Positions 1-6,700 of a stretch of 7,618 nucleotides of DNA are shown here, one piece after another. Origin of the DNA: Methanosarcinaceae archaeon UBA470 (GTDB taxonomy: Archaea; Halobacteriota; Methanosarcinia; Methanosarcinales; Methanosarcinaceae); the NCBI GenBank assembly GCA_002508425.1, contig DAKU01000003.1, positions 10,573 through 18,190 on the forward strand. Direction: 5' to 3'. The translations under genes were made by a program, and so were the position numbers. The first letter of the stretch is position 1. Every line of letters starts with the position of its first letter. Below the pieces are notes generated by a model. It had not been told where the DNA came from. It searched no databases and saw only the letters and a program-made list of their open reading frames with translations.

Positions 1-3000
1 ACAGTATCCTGGGTGCTTGAGAAACCGCCCTGAGCATTTCTCTGTGCAGCGATCCACTTCAGGGATGAGCTTGCAGTCGGATCCTTTGCTTCAATAAGAG
101 CCAGCGTTGCGTATGCAGTGGTCTCCACATTCTTGCCGGAAGGCATGATTATACCATAGGTATCGTAACCATAAGGCGTGGACACCGGTGCTTCATCATA
201 TCCCCAGTAAGTACCGTCCTCATCCTGCTTTGCCATCGCCAGCAGTTTGTCCAGAGCCTCATCAGCCTTGGAACTGTTCAGCTTCTGCAAGGCCAGTGTA
301 CCAATGGCAAGAGCATACGGATCATCCTGAGCAGCTAGGTTCATTTCAAGATATTGCTGAGCCTTTGCTATTACATCCGGGCTGGCATTTCCATATTCTT
401 CAAGAGCCAGCGTAGTGTAAGCCGTCAGAGCGTATGCGCCATTCACACCTCCCATCATGTCCTGGTGGATGACAAAACCCACAGATTCCCATGAACCATC
501 GGTCTGCTGGTGGGATTCTATCCAGTCGGCAGACTGCTTCAGCACATCCTCATCTATAGTAGTGATGTCCCTGGCACCGCTGAACTGGGACAATACGAAG
601 TCTGTGAGCCATAAGCTACCTCCCTCGTCACTCTCTCCGAATGCAGAGAAAGAACCATCAACATGCCTGTAAGTAAGTTCCCGCTGGTAGCCGGTGATGA
701 TGTATGTTTCAGCCTTCGCTCGAATCTCAGGATTCTCTTGGCCCGTAGCCTTCAGATAACGCAGCACTTCCACATCCGTAGAGAACAGCATCATGTTCTG
801 TTCACCGCATCCATAAGGCATGCCCAGCAGATCATCCACACCGCTTATGGTCTGTGCCACAATGCTCGGTGTAAAGCTCACAAGTATCTTGCCGGAATCC
901 TTCACCATATCAAAAGGCAGGCCAGCATCCAGCACCACCGAAGTGTTGTCAAGGATTCCATTGTCTATTACCTCCCTCGTCACACCTTCAGGCTCCACAA
1001 TGATGTCCTTCTTCACAGCATCCGCTTTCTCCGTAGTCTGTCCAGTGATCTCGATGACATGAGTGCCTACCTGCGTTGGCCTGATGGTGAAACTCACAGA
1101 ACTTACACTATTTGGAGCTACTGTGACCTGCTGCTTGTCATCTCCAACAAGCAGGAACCAATCCTCTCCTTTCAGAGTAATAAAGACCTGTTGCTCCTTA
1201 TCCAGATAGTTATACACCTGCACCTGTACCGGGAATTGCTCGCCTCTAATCACAGCATAAGGCAGGTCCGGGTCTATGAAGAAATCCTGGAAAACCTTAA
1301 GCTGGGTTTCAGAAATGCCTATCCCTTGCGGTCCCGAGGACACCGCATGTAATCTCCAGGTGGTAATACTATCAGGTGCATTCAGTTCGAGGTCTGCTTT
1401 TCCGGTGTTATCAGTTAGCAAATCAGGTTCCCATACCCATGTCTCAGGGAAGAACTGACGTACCCTCTGCACTTCGGCAAGGGGCTGTTCAGGCTCTGCG
1501 GACCCAGCTGTTGGCACGGGGGGAGCCATGGCAGGTGGTGCCTCTCCTGCTGCAGGCATTTCCATTGCTACGTCCATGCCCTTTCCGCCAAATCCGTCCA
1601 TCAACATGTCTTCCTGCGGAACTTCCACTTTTGGAACATTCAGTTCAGGTGAAGCCATCACTACCATACCCGCATTATCCAGTACATTGTAGGCTCCTTC
1701 CTGATACCAGTAGTATGTGGGATGAGCCTCAGCCAGAGGTTCCATGAAGCGTTTTTCCAGTTCACTGAACACCTGTTGCAGGTTAAGCCGTCCTTCGCTA
1801 AGAGCATATACCGACTCATCCACAATGGACACACCGATCATAGACTGGTTGCCTGCATCAAAATTCACTGTCACATTATCTCCAGGCTGCACTACTTCCT
1901 TGCTGAAATCCGATGAGAGGTCCACTTGTGTGTCAAATTGCACATCGAAGGGCAGTACGTCCGCAGAAACCTCATTATTGGGGTTTATAATGTACGCCAC
2001 TACTTTTGCTGTTGGGCTCATTTGTGGAGTTATGGGGATGGTAATCTCCGATTCGCTACTGGTAGCAGAATATACTGTCCTGCCGTTAGCGAACACATCA
2101 TAGAACAAAGTGCCTGGATTTGTAGAATACACCTTGAATGTGACTGATTCTCCCACTTTCGGTATTCCCTCACTGGTCTGGGTGATGTGTATGAAACTGG
2201 CGGAAGGTGAATATACGGCGTTGAGATTTACAGATGCATAAGCATCCTCTGCTTCTGCTGAAAGGTCAAATGCATGTGCATTGGCAGGCACATCATAGGT
2301 TAGCAGGTAAGTGCCGTTCTGAGTCTTTATGGTATCCTGCTGTGTCTCCTGTTTGTAATTCTCATCAGTGAAACTTGCAGTGATCTTCACTTCTGTATCC
2401 AGAGGCTTTCCTCCGGGATCCTGGGTCACAAGCAGCACCTGCAAGGGCATGCCAGGTTTTATGGAATTAGACTCGGGTATTAGTTTCAGTACAATGGGAG
2501 ATTGTGCTATTGTCAGCAGTTGTGTAGACTTCTCGTTGTGTCCTCCTGTATCGGTCACAGTGATATTGAGCATGAGGCTGCCTTGCCCTTCTGCACCATA
2601 AGTGCCTGCTGCATAACCTACTTCCGGCAGTTCAAACTCCACTGAACCGTTCTTGAGCGCAGACCTGAAGGTGGCATATTGCTCCCAGGTACCTACATAA
2701 CGCATAGCATCTACGGTCACATTGCCTTCCACCTGCTTCCCAAAGAAATATTCTGCTGATACGGACCCTGTCACTGGTTCAGATACAAGGACCCAGTCTT
2801 TAGGAGTAGAGATATTCACATCGAATTTAGGCAGCACGTATTTTTCTACTCGAATATCCACTTCAGAAGTGGAACTGCCTGATGTTGCTTTTATTTTCCA
2901 GGTGCCCAGGTTGAGTTCAGATGCGAGGGGAAGATCAAAGTATGTTACACCATACTCATTTGAAGTAAGGTTCTCCTTGAATACCTTGACACCTTTTGCA

Positions 3001-3542
3001 TCAGCAATTTCCACCATGGTCTCTTGTTCTACGGGAAGCAGGTTGTTGTTCACAGTGAGCAAGCGGCCGTGGATGGTCTGCCCGGGCTTATAGATAGGCT
3101 TATCCGTTTCGATAAAAATAGGATTGTTTCTCACTACCTGTATGGTAGCAGTGAATTCGATATCAGATCCCTCGGGCTTGGCGGTAAGATTGTACTGTCC
3201 TTCTTCTATTTCAGGCACTTCAAATGAAGCTACCGCATTACCTGCTTCTGAGGTCGATGCCTGTACCAGTGGGATCACCTCGTTGTTTGCATCTGTAAGC
3301 GTGTATTCCACGCATCTTACCACAGGCTGGCCACCATTGAAGGCAGCCATGGTTACAGCACTTTCTCCTCCTGAAAAAAGTGTCTTGGGTGCAAGTATCA
3401 GGAACTCGTCACCTGAAATCGATGTACCATCTTCACATTGGCCTGCAATATTGGAAGATGTTCCTTCGGAATTCAGGCATCCCGAAACGAAGATGGATAT
3501 CAACATCAGTGACAAAACTAGTAATTTAAAGATTTTAGACAT
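1..3542 (-). CDS. Alpha-2-macroglobulin / complement C3-like thioester lipoprotein (3' part lies beyond the window)
   Basis: The ATG at 3540-3542 opens a frame with no stop to the left edge: 1180 codons, C-terminal part missing (the family is usually about 1450-1650 residues). Reading my translation in order: a lipoprotein signal (Cys22); an MG1-like domain from about residue 45 (FLILAPKTLFSGG); MG2 with ETDKPIYKPGQ at 145-155; MG3 with YVLPKF from 235; further MG domains; IVDESVYAL in MG6; a Pro/Ala/Met-rich bait-like segment at 635-696; FPETWVW at 698-704; MG7/CUB-like sequence; thioester PYGCGEQN with Cys912 and Gln915; VIHQDMMGG with His1026; and GGFSSTQDT just before the edge. In this family the bait is cleaved by a proteinase, the protein rearranges, and the Cys-Gln thioester bonds covalently to a target. 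Known from memory: these motifs match animal A2M/C3/TEP proteins better than bacterial YfhM (CLEQ). Only four Cys were seen (22, 36, 77, 912); C36-C77 could pair, leaving Cys912 free for the thioester. Inferred role: envelope-tethered protease trap or opsonin-like defence protein. Family assignment is very secure; the role is not. Confidence 0.95.
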   Translation of the reverse strand, partial: MSKIFKLLVLSLMLISIFVSGCLNSEGTSSNIAGQCEDGTSISGDEFLILAPKTLFSGGESAVTMAAFNGGQPVVRCVEYTLTDANNEVIPLVQASTSEAGNAVASFEVPEIEEGQYNLTAKPEGSDIEFTATIQVVRNNPIFIETDKPIYKPGQTIHGRLLTVNNNLLPVEQETMVEIADAKGVKVFKENLTSNEYGVTYFDLPLASELNLGTWKIKATSGSSTSEVDIRVEKYVLPKFDVNISTPKDWVLVSEPVTGSVSAEYFFGKQVEGNVTVDAMRYVGTWEQYATFRSALKNGSVEFELPEVGYAAGTYGAEGQGSLMLNITVTDTGGHNEKSTQLLTIAQSPIVLKLIPESNSIKPGMPLQVLLVTQDPGGKPLDTEVKITASFTDENYKQETQQDTIKTQNGTYLLTYDVPANAHAFDLSAEAEDAYASVNLNAVYSPSASFIHITQTSEGIPKVGESVTFKVYSTNPGTLFYDVFANGRTVYSATSSESEITIPITPQMSPTAKVVAYIINPNNEVSADVLPFDVQFDTQVDLSSDFSKEVVQPGDNVTVNFDAGNQSMIGVSIVDESVYALSEGRLNLQQVFSELEKRFMEPLAEAHPTYYWYQEGAYNVLDNAGMVVMASPELNVPKVEVPQEDMLMDGFGGKGMDVAMEMPAAGEAPPAMAPPVPTAGSAEPEQPLAEVQRVRQFFPETWVWEPDLLTDNTGKADLELNAPDSITTWRLHAVSSGPQGIGISETQLKVFQDFFIDPDLPYAVIRGEQFPVQVQVYNYLDKEQQVFITLKGEDWFLLVGDDKQQVTVAPNSVSSVSFTIRPTQVGTHVIEITGQTTEKADAVKKDIIVEPEGVTREVIDNGILDNTSVVLDAGLPFDMVKDSGKILVSFTPSIVAQTISGVDDLLGMPYGCGEQNMMLFSTDVEVLRYLKATGQENPEIRAKAETYIITGYQRELTYRHVDGSFSAFGESDEGGSLWLTDFVLSQFSGARDITTIDEDVLKQSADWIESHQQTDGSWESVGFVIHQDMMGGVNGAYALTAYTTLALEEYGNASPDVIAKAQQYLEMNLAAQDDPYALAIGTLALQKLNSSKADEALDKLLAMAKQDEDGTYWGYDEAPVSTPYGYDTYGIIMPSGKNVETTAYATLALIEAKDPTASSSLKWIAAQRNAQGGFSSTQDT
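465..467 (-). other. Putative catalytic histidine of the thioester domain (His1026)
   Basis: The codon CAC encodes His1026 in VIHQDMMGG, 114 residues after thioester Cys912. In human C3 the equivalent VIHQEMIGG carries the His that attacks the thioester and directs transfer to hydroxyl groups; C4B has VIH where C4A has VLD. Human A2M has Asn at this place. The assignment comes from motif and spacing recalled from these families, not from a computed alignment. Confidence 0.8.
798..809 (-). other. Internal thioester motif CGEQ (Cys912-Gln915)
   Basis: The four codons TGC GGT GAA CAG encode Cys-Gly-Glu-Gln in the context MPYGCGEQNMMLF. In A2M and complement C3/C4 the Cys thiol and the Gln side chain condense into a beta-cysteinyl-gamma-glutamyl thioester that reacts with target nucleophiles after activation. 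Both residues are intact, so the protein is predicted to be thioester-competent, unlike the YfaS-type bacterial homologues, which lack the motif. Confidence 0.95.
1455..1640 (-). other. Bait-like segment of the A2M-like protein
   Basis: Residues about 635-696 sit between the MG6 sequence and FPETWVW, where animal A2Ms carry the proteinase bait. The segment is low-complexity and probably disordered, rich in Pro, Ala, Met, Gly and acidic residues (for example PAAGEAPPAMAPPVPTAG). Basic residues are few: two lysines (639 and 654), then Arg693 and Arg695 close to the FPETW boundary. No anaphylatoxin-like Cys-rich domain is present, which is unlike C3, C4 and C5. The exact limits are my estimate. 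Confidence 0.75.
3477..3542 (-). other. Lipoprotein signal peptide of the A2M-like protein
   Basis: Residues 1-22 are a short basic start (MSKIFK), a hydrophobic core rich in Leu/Ile/Val and a lipobox-like VSGC, with Cys22 as the predicted lipidated residue. The following residues (LNSEGTSS) are polar, as in a lipoprotein tether. This predicts that the protein is exported and held on the outer face of the cytoplasmic membrane. Lipobox proteins are common in archaea, but the lipid chemistry there is less settled than in bacteria. Confidence 0.85.
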
Positions 3543-3549
3543 ATCTCTA

Positions 3550-3554
3550 CCCTC
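3550..3554 (-). promoter_or_regulatory. Ribosome binding site of the A2M-like gene
   Basis: Reading on the minus strand, GAGGG lies 7 bases upstream of the ATG at 3540-3542, a normal Shine-Dalgarno spacing for methanogens. It supports this start, which also places a complete lipoprotein signal at the N terminus. Confidence 0.7.
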
Positions 3555-3595
3555 AAACTCTCATATTCGCATATGTTAGAGTGGGTAAAACTGCC

Positions 3596-3603
3596 GTATA
3601 TAC
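3596..3603 (-). promoter_or_regulatory. Putative TATA box for the A2M-like gene
   Basis: The minus strand reads AAGCAAGGTATATACGG here, with GTATATAC as the box. Transcription starting about 25 bases downstream would begin near 3575 and leave a leader of about 30 bases carrying the GAGGG site. There is a terminator between this gene and the upstream one, so the A2M-like gene needs its own promoter. The upstream BRE match is only moderate. Confidence 0.5.
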
Positions 3604-3611
3604 CTTGCTTA

Positions 3612-3633
3612 AACTTCAAAAGAGTTCGAAGTT
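3612..3633. repeat. Inverted repeat AACTTC-N10-GAAGTT next to the TATA box
   Basis: AACTTC at 3612-3617 and GAAGTT at 3628-3633 form a perfect 6-base inverted repeat with a 10-base spacer that includes the palindrome TTCGAA. It lies about 9 bases upstream of the TATA box of the A2M-like gene, where an archaeal activator or repressor could bind. No regulator is identified. In AT-rich DNA a 6-base dyad can arise by chance. Confidence 0.35.
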
Positions 3634-3682
3634 ATCAAAAAGAAGTCATTGAAAACGATTTAGTCTAATTACTTTAAGAAAA

Positions 3683-3719
3683 CTAATAAAAAAATTAGAA
3701 GAAGGGTTTAAACCCTTCT
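3683..3719 (-). terminator. Transcription terminator of the LVIVD surface-protein gene
   Basis: On the minus strand, 11 bases after the TGA stop of the LVIVD gene, comes the perfect palindrome AGAAGGGTTTAAACCCTTCT (3700-3719), able to form a stem of about 8 pairs. It is followed 5 bases later by a run of seven T (3688-3694). Archaeal termination is driven mainly by the T-tract, and the hairpin may help or stabilise the 3' end. A second weak dyad, CTAAT/ATTAG, flanks the T-run. Confidence 0.75.
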
Positions 3720-3730
3720 CATTTTAAAAC

Positions 3731-6700
3731 TCAGTTCCTTCTTACAAGGTACACAACTGCAAGAAGACCTCCAACTGCAAACAAGGTTTCAAAGCCTGGT
3801 GTTTGTGGCTCTTCAGTTGTTGGAGTGGCGTTGCTAGTTACGTCAGTGGCCACTTCTTCTGTCTGGGTTTCCACTTCACTGCTTACAGGAGACTCAAGTG
3901 TCTTTTCAGCAGTTATTGCAAAGTTAGAGAATCCAGATGTCTCTGACTCGAACGTTACATAGCTTTCTGTGCTGTTTACAACAGTAGTAGGCAGCATTTC
4001 CCATGCATTTCCACTATATATCTGTAGCTGCACATCTTCTGGTTCTACATCCATCTGGTCCATCCAGGAATTGTTAACCTTGAAGTTTATCTTAGCATCC
4101 TTTAGGGTAGATGATGTAACAAATCCTCCCTTGCCTACCCATATATTGACATATTTATATATGGATCCTTCAGGAGTGGTGTTAACCAGTTTTGATCTGT
4201 TGTTCAATACTTCTATAGTGGATGTTATTTGGCCTGAGTTCTTTAGGGAATAGAAACTGATTGACTGTACAGGGTTTCCTTCCTTTGTGAACAGATAGGT
4301 TACATTTTCATTCATTTCCAAGTATTGAGTGTTAGCATCTTTTAATGCAAGGTTTGTGTAGTCCTCTACTGAAGCTGCACCAGAGCTTCCTCCACTACTG
4401 CTGCTGCTCTTTGAGCTGCTGCTTCCACCGCTTCCTCCACTACTGGAAGACTTGGTATTGAGTTTAGCAGTTACTGCCTTACCTGCCAGTTCTTCGCTGG
4501 TGTATGGGACCAGGGTGTAGCTGTAAGTCTTACCAGCTGACAAGCCACTATCTACGTAAGATGTTGAATTGGTAACATTACCAAGGATAGCGCCATCTCT
4601 TCCTATTTGTACACGGCTGGTGTCGTTAGAAGCATCCCATGTCAATGTAATTGAATTCTTTGTGATGTCGCTTCCAGCAACATTGGAGATCCCAGGTAGT
4701 TTCATTGCTATGGCTGTGTCATTAACCAATGTAGAATTAATGTTTCCTGATGCATCCACTGTGCAGATGGCAATAGTGTAGTTAGTTGCATTAGAAAGTC
4801 CAGTTGCATTGTATGAATTGACGGAACTGTTGGTTGTGTTTGTGACAAATTCTCCATCAATGTATACCATTGCATAACTAAAGTCCGCATCAGAGGGGTT
4901 TGTCCATGCCCAATTGATCCAGCTTGAATCTGAATCTGAATCATCAAGGTTAGTAACAGATGCCGGTGGTATGGTATCTACCAATAGTTCTGTCGCATTT
5001 GCTGAATCATTTGTCCATATGGGGTTAATGTTCCCTGATGTATCAACGGTTTTGAGGCCGATGGTGTGTGTGCTACCTTCAGTGAGGTTTGTTAAATTAT
5101 AATATGCTTCAGATGTATTTGTAACGAACACGTCGTCAATGTAAACCGTTACATGACTGAAGTCAGCATCACTGGGTTTTGTCCATGTCCAATTAATCCA
5201 ACTTGAATTTGAACTTGCTTCTTTTAGGTTTGTTACAGATGCTGGCGGAACTGTATCAGCTGCTCCGTCCACGCTAAGGATGACAAGACCATTTCCAAAG
5301 TCGGCTACATATACATAATTGTCTGATACTGCAACGTCATATGCAAATCCAGCAGTATTGAAGCTACCTTCATTGATTAATGCTGCTGGGTTAGCGATAT
5401 TAACTATCACAAGTCCAGCGCTATCGTCTGCAATAAATGCATAATTGCCTGATACCGTAACGCTCTGTGCAAAATTAGTATCATAATTGCCTACAAGTGT
5501 TGGTGCTGCTGGGTTTGTGACATCTACTACTACAAGTCCATTAGAACCATCAGCCACATATGCGTAGTTGCCTGCTACAGCAACTCCCTCTGCATCGCCG
5601 ACAGTATCATAAGTTCCTTTAAGCGCTGCTGCTGCTGGATTTGTGATGTCAACGATCACAAGGCCGTTGTCACCATCAGCCACATATGCATAATTTCCTT
5701 CTACAACAACATCTTCTGAAGTGCCTGCAGTATCGTATCCTCCAACGGCTACAGGTGCTGCTGGATTTGTGACATCTAAGATCACAATTCCACTGCTGTT
5801 ATATGCAACATATGTGTAATTTTCTGATACAGCAACTCCAAATGCCTGATTAATGGTATCAGTGTATTTGCCTTTAAGTGTTGGTGCTGTTGCATTAGTT
5901 GTATCGATGATTACAAGACCAGCTCTACCATCAGCTACGTATGCATTATTTCCAGACATTGCGATATCGTGTGCATATCCTGTGGTGATATAACTTCCTG
6001 CACTTGCTGGTGCTGCTGGATTTGTGATGTCTACTATCATGAGACCCATGTAACCATTAGCAATGTATGCATAGTCATCTGACACAGCTATACCATTTGC
6101 AAATCCAGCAGTGGTGGTATAAGTTCCTGCATTGGTTGTTGCGGCTGGATTTGTGATATCCACAATTGACAGGCCACTTCTGCCAAAGGCCACATAAGCA
6201 TAATTTCCTTCTACATCAACACAATAAGCATGTATTGATTCCATGGTGTAACTTCCTGCACTTGCTGGTGCTGCTGGATTTGTAATATCTAGAATTACAA
6301 AGCCGTTTGTTGCATCAGCTATGTATGCATGAGTTCCATCTACCATTACGTCTGTTGCAAAGCCAGCAGTATCATAATTGCCTGCAAGCGTTGGTGCTGA
6401 CGGATCTTCGATATCTATTACCTGAAGGCCACTGTCACCATCGGCTATATATGCGTAATTTCCTGATACGAAAACGTCAGATGCAGTGCCAGCTGTATCG
6501 TAGCTACCAGTAAGAGTTAATACACCTGGATTCACGATGTTTACTACGACAAGTCCACTGGCATCATCTGCTATGTAAGCATAGTTTCCTTCAACAACAA
6601 CCTTGGAAGCAAAACCGGTAGTGTTGTAGGTCCCTACACGAGTTGGCGCTGCTGGATTTGTGATGTCCAATGAAACAAGGCCTCTACTTCCACTGGCTAT

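Noticed and set aside
663..1352. A 229-codon open frame on the plus strand
   Set aside because: It is antisense to the thioester region of the A2M-like gene, whose minus-strand translation has unmistakable family motifs over the same bases. The plus-strand product has no recognisable feature.
1..3542. Assignment as bacterial YfaS- or YfhM-type A2M
   Set aside because: The thioester is CGEQ rather than CLEQ or absent, and FPETWVW and VIHQDMMGG are features of the animal A2M/C3/TEP group.
3124..3579. A 151-codon open frame on the plus strand
   Set aside because: It lies antisense to the start of the A2M-like gene and runs through its promoter; it is low-complexity with no family signal.
4708..4947. 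A 79-codon minus-strand frame inside the LVIVD gene
   Set aside because: It is a shifted-frame shadow of the second FN3-like domain, produced by the repetitive codons there.
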